NCBI GenBank assembly: GCA_026391735.1
Contig: JAPLDL010000001.1
Span: forward strand, 31,984 to 95,983
Length of the DNA: 64,000 bases
From: Bacteroidota bacterium
Lineage (GTDB): Bacteria; Bacteroidota; Bacteroidia; Bacteroidales; FEN-979
Reading direction: 5' to 3'
Shown: positions 44,391-52,612 of the stretch, piece after piece
How positions within the stretch are numbered: position 1 is the stretch's first letter
How the letters are laid out: each line of letters begins with the position of its first letter
Notes under the pieces: model-generated
What the model was told of the DNA's origin: nothing
The model's input: the letters and a program-made list of their open reading frames with translations, nothing else
The model's database searches: none
Made by a program: the position numbers and the translations under genes

Positions 44391-45101
44391 ATGAAAACCA
44401 TCATTCACAGGGGGAGCAGCCGTGGGCATTCGAACTACGGCTGGCTCGACACACATTATACCTTCAGCTTTGCAAACTATTACGATCCTTCAAGGATACA
44501 TTTTGGCGCGCTCAGGGTAATCAATGACGATATAATAGACGGGGGCGGCGGGTTCGACAAACATCCGCACGATAATATGGAGATCACGACCATAGTTCTG
44601 GAAGGGACGCTGGAGCATAAGGACAGCATAGGGCATATCCAGCAGTTGCACCCAAACGAGGTTCAGGTGATGACCGCCGGAACAGGGATCTTTCACTCCG
44701 AATACAACGCCGATCCTGAGATCCCTGTAAAGCTTTTCCAAATATGGGTTTTCCCTGCCACGAAAAACCTTACACCCAGATATGACCAGAAGGCATTCGA
44801 CCCTTCGGAACGAAACGGGCAATGGCAAAGGTTGGTATCTCCCGATGAGGCCGGGGCGCTCTTGCTGAACCAGAAAACCTGGTTTTCGAGGATCAGCTTA
44901 TCCGCCGACAAAAACACTTCATATAACCTGCATGATAAGTCTCACGGGGCTTATGTTTTTATCATTAACGGGTCTGCGGATGTCGCTGGTACCAGGCTTG
45001 AAGACCGCGACGGAGTAGGAATTTCGGATGCTTCCGAAATTGATATCAGGGCGGTCGCCGATGCCGATATCCTGCTGATAGAAGTCCCGATGCAATGGTG
45101 A
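44391..45101 (+). CDS. Pirin-family protein
   Basis: A 236-residue bicupin of the pirin/YhhW group. Metal-binding residues are visible: HPHDNMEI in the first cupin and FHSEYN later (His, His, His, Glu). The group includes quercetinases and redox-related proteins with Fe in the N-terminal cupin. It follows the YceI gene by 13 bases, so the two are co-transcribed. Cytosolic; substrate unknown. Confidence 0.93.
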   Translation: MKTIIHRGSSRGHSNYGWLDTHYTFSFANYYDPSRIHFGALRVINDDIIDGGGGFDKHPHDNMEITTIVLEGTLEHKDSIGHIQQLHPNEVQVMTAGTGIFHSEYNADPEIPVKLFQIWVFPATKNLTPRYDQKAFDPSERNGQWQRLVSPDEAGALLLNQKTWFSRISLSADKNTSYNLHDKSHGAYVFIINGSADVAGTRLEDRDGVGISDASEIDIRAVADADILLIEVPMQW

Positions 45102-45148
45102 TCTGACTGAAATTTTGTTACTTTTACCTGAGTAATAAATTTTCAGGC

Positions 45149-46150
45149 ATGGGGAAACAAGGTACAGGTTTCGGCTCATTATTTGCAGGAGTCAGACCGG
45201 GGAAACTCTTAAAACCTCTCAGAGAAGTGAGGTTTATTGCGGGTTTCCTTTTTTTCATTCCTTTGGTCTGTATGAATTTTGCCTCTACAGCCCAGGTTTG
45301 CACCTTCAACAAGCAATACCTCGACACACTTAAAAAAGGCCGTCCCACCGGCAATCTTTACCTTGGCTTTTATTTTCTTCAGGATGCAGTGCAGTATCTG
45401 TACCTGACTTCCACCGCTTCGGGGCTTGTGCAGGATTCGCATAATCTGTATGAAATCTCGGGCGTGATCAATTACCAGGGGCTCAGAGAGCGTTCAACAA
45501 ACAATACCGGGTATGTTTTTGTTCATTCAAATCTTTTCAATCACAGTTACGCTGAAGGCAAACTGATCAAGAGTAAACTGAGCATGGAACCTTTCGCAAT
45601 GTTCCAGTTTGATGAGGACCGGGGAATCAATGCCCGCTGGCAGACCGGGGTCTACGCTGTTCCTCTGATCCTGGAGAGGCAGAAGATCAGGATACAGGCC
45701 GGTTTCGGGTTCCTTTACCAATGGGACCGGTATGACCTGCTCCCGCCCGATTATGAGGGCTGGTGGAGCGAGGAGGAATGGAAAGTCATTAAGGACGATA
45801 TAAAAAAACTCGATCACGACAGCACGGGTTTTGCCTGGCGCAACGGCGTAAGGGCTGCTGCTTATCTTAGTTTTAACGGGACATTCGGTAAGATCTTCGA
45901 TATGAATATCATCGTGTCGTACCAGCAACCTTTTGTCAGCAATTTCAAAGGTACCGAGCTGTATGATGTTTCTGCGGATTTCAAAACCCCTTACCCCTGC
46001 ATTACAGTTGAAACGATAATGAATTTCAAACTGTTAAAATGGCTGGCCGTGGATCTGAGATATTATATGCAACACGACCGAAACCAGGTCACATTTTATC
46101 TGCCCTATTATATGTATTCGGTTACCATGGGGGTATCATTCACAATCTGA
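45149..46150 (+). CDS. Predicted outer-membrane beta-barrel protein, unknown function
   Basis: A 333-residue exported protein with a hydrophobic signal region (IAGFLFFIPLVCMNFASTAQ), although the N terminus before it is long (about 28 residues). The rest alternates polar and aromatic residues in strand-like fashion and ends VTMGVSFTI, with a terminal hydrophobic/aromatic pattern suited to an outer-membrane barrel. I recognise no family. No promoter of full consensus is seen. An octamer tandem repeat and the convergent pabA gene follow it. Confidence 0.6.
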   Translation: MGKQGTGFGSLFAGVRPGKLLKPLREVRFIAGFLFFIPLVCMNFASTAQVCTFNKQYLDTLKKGRPTGNLYLGFYFLQDAVQYLYLTSTASGLVQDSHNLYEISGVINYQGLRERSTNNTGYVFVHSNLFNHSYAEGKLIKSKLSMEPFAMFQFDEDRGINARWQTGVYAVPLILERQKIRIQAGFGFLYQWDRYDLLPPDYEGWWSEEEWKVIKDDIKKLDHDSTGFAWRNGVRAAAYLSFNGTFGKIFDMNIIVSYQQPFVSNFKGTELYDVSADFKTPYPCITVETIMNFKLLKWLAVDLRYYMQHDRNQVTFYLPYYMYSVTMGVSFTI

Positions 46151-46172
46151 TCCACCTGTATCAAACTAAGAT

Positions 46173-46236
46173 CCAGTTATCCAGCTATCCAGTCATCCAG
46201 TTATCCAGTCATCCAGCTATCCAGTCATCCAGCATC
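46173..46236. repeat. Octamer tandem repeat across the pabA stop
   Basis: Seven units of CCAG[TC][TC]AT plus a partial eighth: ttat, ctat, tcat, ttat, tcat, ctat, tcat endings. It begins in the spacer after 46150 and runs into the last codons of pabA (minus strand), including the TGA stop at 46209-46211. Confidence 0.9.
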
Positions 46237-46778
46237 CTCTGTCCGTAAGCCGTGATCACTGATTCGGGGTGAAACTGTAATCCGCAGACATCAAAAGTAT
46301 TATGAGCCAGTCCCATGATGGTATCGTCTTCCGACCGGGCAGTTATTCTAAGGCAGGATGGAAGGGAGGCTTCTGAAACCGCCCAGGAGTGATAAAGCCC
46401 GACCTCAGTATTATCCGGGATCCCATTGAAAATATAATGTTCCGGGCGGATGATATTCAGGTTGCGGGGCTGTCCGTGTACTACTTTGGGCAGGTTATAC
46501 AGCTTTCCGCCATAAAACAGCGCGATGGCCTGAAGGCCGAAACAGATGCCGAGAATGGATTTCTTTTCGCCGTATTCCCCGAGGATCTCGAACATAGCCG
46601 GCTGTTCAGCGGGAAGTCCCGGACCGGGCGAGAAAATGATCTTGTCGCAGGATGCAACGGATGAAAGATGCAGTTCATCCGATTTTACCACATTAAAGCT
46701 AACTTTGCCGTTATTACGCAGAAGTTCAACGAGGTTGAAAGTGAAAGAATCGTGGTTATCGAGTACAAATATTTTCAT
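46209..46778 (-). CDS. pabA: Aminodeoxychorismate/anthranilate synthase glutamine amidotransferase
   Basis: A 189-residue class I glutamine amidotransferase that supplies ammonia to PabB (4-amino-4-deoxychorismate synthase, folate pathway) or TrpE. Nucleophile Cys lies in GICFGLQAI, and the His/Glu of the triad in LQFHPESV. The last codons (LDDWIAG) are made by the octamer repeat. Its ATG (46776-46778) shares the tetranucleotide CATG with the divergent pabB start. The neighbouring pabB and pabC point to folate rather than tryptophan synthesis. Confidence 0.9.
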   Translation of the reverse strand: MKIFVLDNHDSFTFNLVELLRNNGKVSFNVVKSDELHLSSVASCDKIIFSPGPGLPAEQPAMFEILGEYGEKKSILGICFGLQAIALFYGGKLYNLPKVVHGQPRNLNIIRPEHYIFNGIPDNTEVGLYHSWAVSEASLPSCLRITARSEDDTIMGLAHNTFDVCGLQFHPESVITAYGQRMLDDWIAG

Positions 46779-47769
46779 GGGCCGGCTGGATGCGATCGGT
46801 AAAATTAACGAATATGCCGCAAAGAAAATTCCTTTCCTGCTGGTAACCGATTTTGAGGGCTTTCACACGGCCGTCATGACCATCGCCGAAGCAGAAGATC
46901 AGGGGATAAGGTTCAGGATGCAGGAAGCGGGAAGCAGGAAGCGGGAAGCAGGAAGCAGGAGGGACCCAGTTGAAAAGACAAGACCCTTCAGCTTTTCAGC
47001 CAGGCCCGTGGATTTTGAAACTTATCGTCTTGCTTTCGAAAAAGTGAGCTGGCACCTTAAAAGGGGAGATACTTACCTGATCAATCTTACATTTGCCACG
47101 GAACTGGATACCGTACTTAGCCTCAGGGAAATATTTGAATTGAGCCATGCGCCTTATAAGTTGCTTTTCGAGGATCATTTTACAGTGTTTTCGCCCGAAC
47201 CCTTTATCAGGATTGAAAATGGGATTGTAAGGTCAAATCCAATGAAAGGCACAATTGACGCCGGAATCCCCGATGCGGAGGCCAGGTTGCTGGCCGATAA
47301 AAAAGAATTTTTTGAGCATAATACGATTGTTGACCTTATCCGCAATGACCTGGCAATGATAGCCTCTGAAGTGAAGGTTGAACGATTCCGTTATATTGAA
47401 AAGATCAGGACAAACAAAAAGGATTTGTTGCAGATGAGTTCGGAGATCAGCGGGAAATTGCCGGGGGATTACCTGGAGCATCTCGGGGAAGATATTTTCA
47501 GATTATTGCCTGCCGGTTCCGTCAGTGGGGCGCCGAAAGAAAGGACGGTACAGATCATAAAGGAAGCCGAGGCAGGCGGGAGGGGATTCTATACAGGAAT
47601 TTTCGGGTATTTCAATGGACGGGATTTTTCATCCGCAGTCATGATACGTTTTATTGAAAAGGAGGATGGCGTTCTGCGTTTCAGAAGCGGGGGAGGGATC
47701 ACCGCCCTGAGCGATTGCCAGAGCGAGTATGATGAACTTATCGCAAAGGTTTATGTGCCGCTTATTTGA
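46777..47769 (+). CDS. pabB: Aminodeoxychorismate synthase component I
   Basis: A 330-residue chorismate-utilising enzyme that makes 4-amino-4-deoxychorismate with PabA. The ATG at 46777 is chosen because the family's N terminus (INEYAAKKIPFLLVTDFEG) follows it; the frame extends upstream only as an antisense shadow of pabA. Core motifs: GDTYLINLTFATEL, RSNPMKGTI, DLIRNDLAMI, LPAGSVSGAPKERT, and FYTGIFGYFNG. An insertion of a heptamer tandem repeat (46914-46962) adds an Arg/Glu/Ala/Gly/Ser-rich stretch after residue 45. It overlaps pabC by 17 bases. Confidence 0.93.
   Translation: MGRLDAIGKINEYAAKKIPFLLVTDFEGFHTAVMTIAEAEDQGIRFRMQEAGSRKREAGSRRDPVEKTRPFSFSARPVDFETYRLAFEKVSWHLKRGDTYLINLTFATELDTVLSLREIFELSHAPYKLLFEDHFTVFSPEPFIRIENGIVRSNPMKGTIDAGIPDAEARLLADKKEFFEHNTIVDLIRNDLAMIASEVKVERFRYIEKIRTNKKDLLQMSSEISGKLPGDYLEHLGEDIFRLLPAGSVSGAPKERTVQIIKEAEAGGRGFYTGIFGYFNGRDFSSAVMIRFIEKEDGVLRFRSGGGITALSDCQSEYDELIAKVYVPLI
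46914..46962 (+). repeat. Heptamer tandem repeat within pabB
   Basis: Seven units of the form C[AG]GGA[AGT]G in a row, starting with CAGGATG. It is translated in the pabB frame as RMQEAGSRKREAGSRR. Because 7 is not a multiple of 3, all three frames are used in turn, and three units make seven residues. A gain or loss of one unit would shift frame. Confidence 0.85.
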
Positions 47770-48385
47770 GACCATACGAATCGAGAACGGGCTGCCGCTC
47801 CACCTGCGCTGGCATGAAGAACGCATGCTGAAGTCGGGTTTCAGGATGCAGGATGCAGGATGCGAACCAGCTGCCGGGCTCAGGGTCCCAGGGACCCGGC
47901 TTAAACTGATGCTGCGGGTTCCTGAGAACATGCAAAAGGGGATAGTGAGATGCAATATGATCTATGAAAAGGATCTTATTGAAGTTACTTTCAGGCATTA
48001 TGTGAAATACCCGGTAAGGAGCCTGAAGCTGGTAAATGCCGATTCTATTGATTATCATTTGAAATATTACGACCGCAAGGCCCTGGAAGAATTAGTTGCC
48101 ATGCGGGGAGAATGCGATGAAATTATCATTGTAAAGGACGGGCTGATCACCGACAGCAGTATTTCCAACCTGATCTTTTATAACGGCTCCCGCTGGTACA
48201 CCCCTGCCAATCCCCTACTTGAAGGGACCTGCCGTTCCAGGCTGCTGGCCGAAGGAAAGGTATTGAAGCGTGAGATCAGGCCCGGGGACCTGGATCAATA
48301 CCAGGGTTGCAAGCTGATCAATGCCTTCAGGGAGCCTGAAGATGAAAAGATGATAAGGATGGAAGATGTAAGATTTCTGACTTGA
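47753..48385 (+). CDS. pabC: Aminotransferase class IV (aminodeoxychorismate lyase-like)
   Basis: A 210-residue PLP enzyme that releases 4-aminobenzoate from aminodeoxychorismate. ATG 47753 starts MCRLFETIRIENG, which fits the family, and overlaps the pabB stop by 17 bases. Lys for PLP lies in DYHLKYYDRKAL; CDEIIIVKDGLITDSSISNLIF is the family core, followed by TPANPLLEGTCRSRLL. A three-unit heptamer repeat (47842-47862) is inserted after RMLKSG. Convergent with the SBBP protein gene (20 bases). Confidence 0.88.
   Translation: MCRLFETIRIENGLPLHLRWHEERMLKSGFRMQDAGCEPAAGLRVPGTRLKLMLRVPENMQKGIVRCNMIYEKDLIEVTFRHYVKYPVRSLKLVNADSIDYHLKYYDRKALEELVAMRGECDEIIIVKDGLITDSSISNLIFYNGSRWYTPANPLLEGTCRSRLLAEGKVLKREIRPGDLDQYQGCKLINAFREPEDEKMIRMEDVRFLT
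47842..47862 (+). repeat. Heptamer tandem repeat within pabC
   Basis: CAGGATG three times in a row, coding RMQDAGC-like residues. The unit is the same as the first unit of the pabB repeat 0.9 kb upstream, so the two insertions are related. Confidence 0.85.
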
Positions 48386-48405
48386 GAGAAATCAGGGGAT
48401 TACAT

Positions 48406-51300
48406 CTAATAGATGAGCAGCTTTACCGAATACTTCCTTGAGCTTTGGTTTACAGTGAAAAGATACAGCCCCGGAGATACATGGGGCAGGCTGATCATGG
48501 TGCTTTCGCCACAGGTTTTATTCCCTGAATAAATGGTATTCCCTTGAGCATCCTTGACACTGAAAAAAAATGTCTTCATCGCGGGATCCTCAAATTTAAT
48601 ATTGACAATACCATTTGATGGATTAGGGAACACAGAGATATGTCTTTCTTCAACACTTAGATCTGAGATTCCTACCGGTAGATTGTCGCCCAGCAGGCCA
48701 ATGAATGCTCCTGAATTATATGAATACATCTTTGAGGTTCCCAGTGTGAGTGTGTCATTGATTATTCTTCCTCCTATCAGCATGGAATTCTTGTTATACA
48801 CCGCGAGGCTCATCAGGTTGTAATAATTGTTATACCCGTCTGAAAAGGCTGATTGGGGTATATTTTTATTCCATATAAAGTTCCCCGAGGCATCATATTT
48901 CACAAAAAAGCTGTTGTTTGCTCCTCCTGTAAACGTTGGGCCATTATCAAAAATCAACTGGCTCATATAATCCCCACCCATGTAGCAGCTGCCTTCCTCA
49001 TCCAGTCCCATCTGGTATGCAGGCCATGTATAATCCTGGCATCGCAGTGCATGGGCCCAGAGGGGAGTCCCGTCAGCGGAATACTTCGCAATAAAGAGGT
49101 TATTAACCCAGGGGCTGGTTATTGACAATGAACCAAAACTCATGCTTGTTCCCCAAAACAAACCTGAAATGAAGGAATTACCGGAATTGTCGGTTACAAT
49201 TGCATGCCCTCTTTCATAGGCTGAACCGCTTGAGCTGCCCGCCTGCTTTGCCCATAGTGAATTTCCTTCCCTGTCGAATTTTACTAGGAAAACATCGTAA
49301 CCTCCAAGACTGGTCAGAGAATTAGTTCCAAAATTGACTGTTCCCCTGAAAGCACCTGTGATGTAGAGATTATTTTGTGAGTCAGCGGAAATACCTCTTC
49401 CCATTGCACCTTGGGTTCCTCCGAAGTTCTTTGCGAAGACAAGGCTGCCGTCGGAAGAATATTTGATAACAAAAACATCAGAATTATAAGTGCCATGGCT
49501 GACAAGAATCGTATTTCCTACCTTCAGCGTATCATAGAACCAGCCGGTAAGGGAAACATTGCCATCGATGTCGGTTGTGATGCCACCCACCGCGGTCATG
49601 TTATTATAAGCCACGAAAGTTTGTATCCATTGAAGCATGCCCCCCTTGTCATATTTGACCAGATAGGCCGAGTAACCTTTGGGATGGGAAGTCCTGAGCA
49701 GGCTCCCTTCAATTGTCAGTGAGTCGGTGTAACACCCCCACGCAAAGCAATTGTTGGAAGAATCGATACAAACACCCGACGGAGTGGCTGCCTGTGTAAG
49801 TGGTGTAGTAAACAGTTTTTGCCAGATCACCGAACCATCCCCGTCGATCTTTGTTAGGCTTGCCCCGAAAGCATTCACCGGGGTACCATTAAAATAAACA
49901 GTCCCCTGGCAGTGACCGTGGATATAGGACTTGCCTTCATGATCTATGCACATCTGGTACCATATATCCGACAGTCCACCGTCGGAAGATGATGGTTTGT
50001 CCCAGAGAAGAGATGCAGATTGATCGTATTTGATGATATGGGAATTGAAATAATAATCATTCGACTGTATCATCTCCCCGTTTGCAAGGACTTGAGTCCT
50101 GGTGGGTGAATTCTGAAGATCCCCGGCCCATTGTTTTGCCCCGGCAGATGAGTACGATGCCACAAAATTCCCATATTTGGTAAGGTTTGAAGAACCGAAA
50201 GTAAACCCCATGTCGTAGTAACTGAACACAAAAGGATTTCCGGTTCCGTCAAGAGATAATTGAACAGGGTAATCCCACACATTCCGGTCGGCAAACTGTG
50301 AAGCCCAAAGTGCGGTTCCTGAAGAGTTATATTTTACGATAAACAGGGGCGTAAACCCTGATGGGTCAGTCAGTCTCACCGAAGCCGGCCGGAACCTGAT
50401 ACTGTCGGCAAAGTAACCACTGCTGTAAATATTACCTGAATTATCAACCGCGATGGAAGAAGCTTCTGATATCCCTGATGCGCTTTTCCCGTTATCGGCC
50501 CAGGTAAAATTCCCGCTGAGGTCGGTCTGCCCGAATAATGATGAAGGATAATTGCCCGAACTAAGGGTAGTAGTTCCGAAGGTTGCTGATGAGGAAATAT
50601 ACCCACACAGGTATAGGTTTGAATTGTTACAGGCGATATCTGCAAAATAAGCATTCGAATAGCTTTGTGAATATGCCAGCTGACCCGAAGAGTTGAATTT
50701 AATGATCCTGGCTTCTCCCGTGGTCTGCAGGTTTGCGGTCATATAGGAATTTCCGCCGGCGTCGGCTGAAAGTCCGGTTACAATAAGACTTTCAGTATCA
50801 GAATATTTAGCTGCCCAAAGATTGTTCCCACTTGCATCGAACCTGGCCACAAATGCATCATTATGCCCCGAATAGATCAATAAATTTGCGGGGAAGGAAG
50901 CCGTACCATTAAAGATCCCGTTTACCAGAAAGTCACCGTTACTGAGTATAACCAGTCGGCAGGGGAATATTGATTTCCCGTCAGAGGCAGGGATCTTTTT
51001 AACCCATATGGCATCACCCGAAGAGTTTGTCTTAACAATAAACAGGTCGGAAGAACCCGAACTGTTAATAGTAATATTATTAAATGTAAGGGAGCCGTTA
51101 AAATGGCCCGTCATATAAAAATTTCCATTGCTTTCGCTGTTGATGTCCTTTGAAACAGGACCTCCGTTCCCGGCGTATTTTTTGGACCAGTTCCAGGAAG
51201 GTTCTGTCGTGGGACTACTGATATTCCCGGTAGATTGTGAATAGCTGAAAACTGAAAACAGGCAGCAAATCAGCGGTAAGGATTTCTGAAGGAGTTTCAT
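48406..51300 (-). CDS. SBBP-repeat surface protein with type IX sorting domain
   Basis: A 964-residue exported protein with a signal peptide ending VFSYSQ. The body is a chain of SBBP/beta-propeller-type repeats, each with a pattern such as DSSGNxYxTGxFxGTxxFG and VKYxSSGxxxWAK (for example TDNSGNSFISGLFWGT and DSQNNLYITGAFRGTVNFG). The end is a type IX secretion sorting domain (SVFPNPSNGIVNIKF... VSPGLYLFTVNQ... YSVKLLIY). It is probably exported through the type IX system to the cell surface. Function unknown. It has no near partner. Confidence 0.88.
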   Translation of the reverse strand: MKLLQKSLPLICCLFSVFSYSQSTGNISSPTTEPSWNWSKKYAGNGGPVSKDINSESNGNFYMTGHFNGSLTFNNITINSSGSSDLFIVKTNSSGDAIWVKKIPASDGKSIFPCRLVILSNGDFLVNGIFNGTASFPANLLIYSGHNDAFVARFDASGNNLWAAKYSDTESLIVTGLSADAGGNSYMTANLQTTGEARIIKFNSSGQLAYSQSYSNAYFADIACNNSNLYLCGYISSSATFGTTTLSSGNYPSSLFGQTDLSGNFTWADNGKSASGISEASSIAVDNSGNIYSSGYFADSIRFRPASVRLTDPSGFTPLFIVKYNSSGTALWASQFADRNVWDYPVQLSLDGTGNPFVFSYYDMGFTFGSSNLTKYGNFVASYSSAGAKQWAGDLQNSPTRTQVLANGEMIQSNDYYFNSHIIKYDQSASLLWDKPSSSDGGLSDIWYQMCIDHEGKSYIHGHCQGTVYFNGTPVNAFGASLTKIDGDGSVIWQKLFTTPLTQAATPSGVCIDSSNNCFAWGCYTDSLTIEGSLLRTSHPKGYSAYLVKYDKGGMLQWIQTFVAYNNMTAVGGITTDIDGNVSLTGWFYDTLKVGNTILVSHGTYNSDVFVIKYSSDGSLVFAKNFGGTQGAMGRGISADSQNNLYITGAFRGTVNFGTNSLTSLGGYDVFLVKFDREGNSLWAKQAGSSSGSAYERGHAIVTDNSGNSFISGLFWGTSMSFGSLSITSPWVNNLFIAKYSADGTPLWAHALRCQDYTWPAYQMGLDEEGSCYMGGDYMSQLIFDNGPTFTGGANNSFFVKYDASGNFIWNKNIPQSAFSDGYNNYYNLMSLAVYNKNSMLIGGRIINDTLTLGTSKMYSYNSGAFIGLLGDNLPVGISDLSVEERHISVFPNPSNGIVNIKFEDPAMKTFFFSVKDAQGNTIYSGNKTCGESTMISLPHVSPGLYLFTVNQSSRKYSVKLLIY

Positions 51301-51448
51301 CTGGATGTAAATTTGGAATAGAGAATGTAAATATATGAAAATTCATCGTCGACATGATGCTCACTTCATTCTAACACTATCAAGCTAAAACTATCTTGAG
51401 CAAATTATCGGTAAAACCCGGCTCTACGTAGGTTAAATTCCGGCAGTA

Positions 51449-51490
51449 GGTGGATTTCGATCCACCGCTGGACTGAAATTGTTAATTTTG
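51449..51490 (+). promoter_or_regulatory. Promoter with palindromic operator candidate, RND operon
   Basis: GGTGGAT-TTCG-ATCCACC (51449-51466) is a perfect 7-base inverted repeat with a four-base loop, at the place where the -33 box should be, and TAATTTTG (51483-51490) is an exact -7 element. The ATG of the operon is at 51564. It has no T run after it, so a terminator is unlikely. An operator for a repressor (or activator replacing the -33) is inferred. No regulator gene lies beside it. Confidence 0.5.
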
Positions 51491-51563
51491 CAGTCCGAAT
51501 TCAGGTTTCTTCCCGCAGTGGAATAATAACCTTAGACTGCCTGAACCTGTCAGAAAGAATATT

Positions 51564-52607
51564 ATGTATACGAAAGCGATACTGAATATCATCCTCATCA
51601 TTCTTATTACCGGAGGAAGTTCCTGCTCCGGAAATAAAAAGAAGAACGGAGGCAAGGATGCTCCATCTATTTCCTTCCTTGAAGGGTATGTTGTCACTCC
51701 TTCGGTGGTCGATGAAACAATTGGAATTTCAGGCACTTTGCGACCTTTCGAGGAGACTGTTTTAATGCCTGAGATGCCGGGCCGGGTGGTCATGGTCAAC
51801 CTGCCGGAGGGCCAGCTTGTTAAAAAAGGTACCATGCTGCTGAAGATCTTCGACGGAGACCTGCAGGCCCAGCTTAAAAAGGCCCAGACGCAATATGAGA
51901 TCGGCAAACAGATCCTTGACCGCCAGGCCGAATTGCTGAAGGTCGACGGTATCAGCCAGGTAGAATATGATCAGCAGGAATTACAGGTCACATCGATCTT
52001 GAATGATATAGACCTGTTAAAGGCCCAGATTTCAAAAACTGCGATCCTGGCTCCCTATGATGGCGTAATAGGCTTGCGAAACATCAGTTTGGGCGCACAG
52101 GTCACACAATCGACCCCTATTGCCACGATCCGCGAATCGGACAAGCTGAAACTTGATTTCTCGGTTCCCGGTAAATACAGTTCCATGATCCACAAGGGAA
52201 CTAAAATAAAATTCACTGTTGAGGGAGACGACAAGAAATACGATGCCGTGGTAATGGCGACCGAAGAGGGGATTGACCTGAATACCCGGAACCTGAAAGC
52301 CAGGGCTGTGGTTGAATCTCATGCCCCGACTCTTACGCCCGGGGCTTATGCCAGCGTGGAGCTGAGACTTAGCGAAAACAGCAATGCGCTGATGATCCCT
52401 ACCCAGGCCATTATTATGAAAGAACGGAGCAAGAGTGTGATAGTAAGCCGGGGAGGGAAGGCTGTAGTTGTTCCGATCAAGACCGGAGTAAGGAAGGCCG
52501 GCACAATCGAAGTAATCCAGGGCCTGAGCGCTGGTGATACGGTCGTGGTAACCGGTGTTTTATTCATCAAGCCTGAAATGGAACTTACCTTTGCGAAAAT
52601 AAAATAA
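51564..52607 (+). CDS. RND efflux membrane fusion protein
   Basis: A 347-residue periplasmic adaptor (AcrA/MexA family). Lipoprotein-like signal ends GGSSCSG. The chain has the barrel-sandwich lipoyl-like part (GRVVMVNLPEGQLVKKGTMLLKI, APYDGVIGLRNISLGAQV), a helical hairpin, and beta-barrel and membrane-proximal domains (GAYASVELRLSENSNALMIPTQAI). It links the RND pump to TolC. It starts at the operon promoter and ends five bases before the pump gene. Confidence 0.95.
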   Translation: MYTKAILNIILIILITGGSSCSGNKKKNGGKDAPSISFLEGYVVTPSVVDETIGISGTLRPFEETVLMPEMPGRVVMVNLPEGQLVKKGTMLLKIFDGDLQAQLKKAQTQYEIGKQILDRQAELLKVDGISQVEYDQQELQVTSILNDIDLLKAQISKTAILAPYDGVIGLRNISLGAQVTQSTPIATIRESDKLKLDFSVPGKYSSMIHKGTKIKFTVEGDDKKYDAVVMATEEGIDLNTRNLKARAVVESHAPTLTPGAYASVELRLSENSNALMIPTQAIIMKERSKSVIVSRGGKAVVVPIKTGVRKAGTIEVIQGLSAGDTVVVTGVLFIKPEMELTFAKIK

Positions 52608-52612
52608 GGGAT

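Noticed and set aside
46173..46236. CRISPR array
   Set aside because: Units are 8 bases with no spacers and no cas genes.
46546..46776. Upstream extension of the pabB frame
   Set aside because: Lies antisense within pabA and has no PabB-like residues; the family N terminus begins at 46777.
51449..51466. Terminator
   Set aside because: Strong hairpin but no T run on either side, and it precedes a promoter element.
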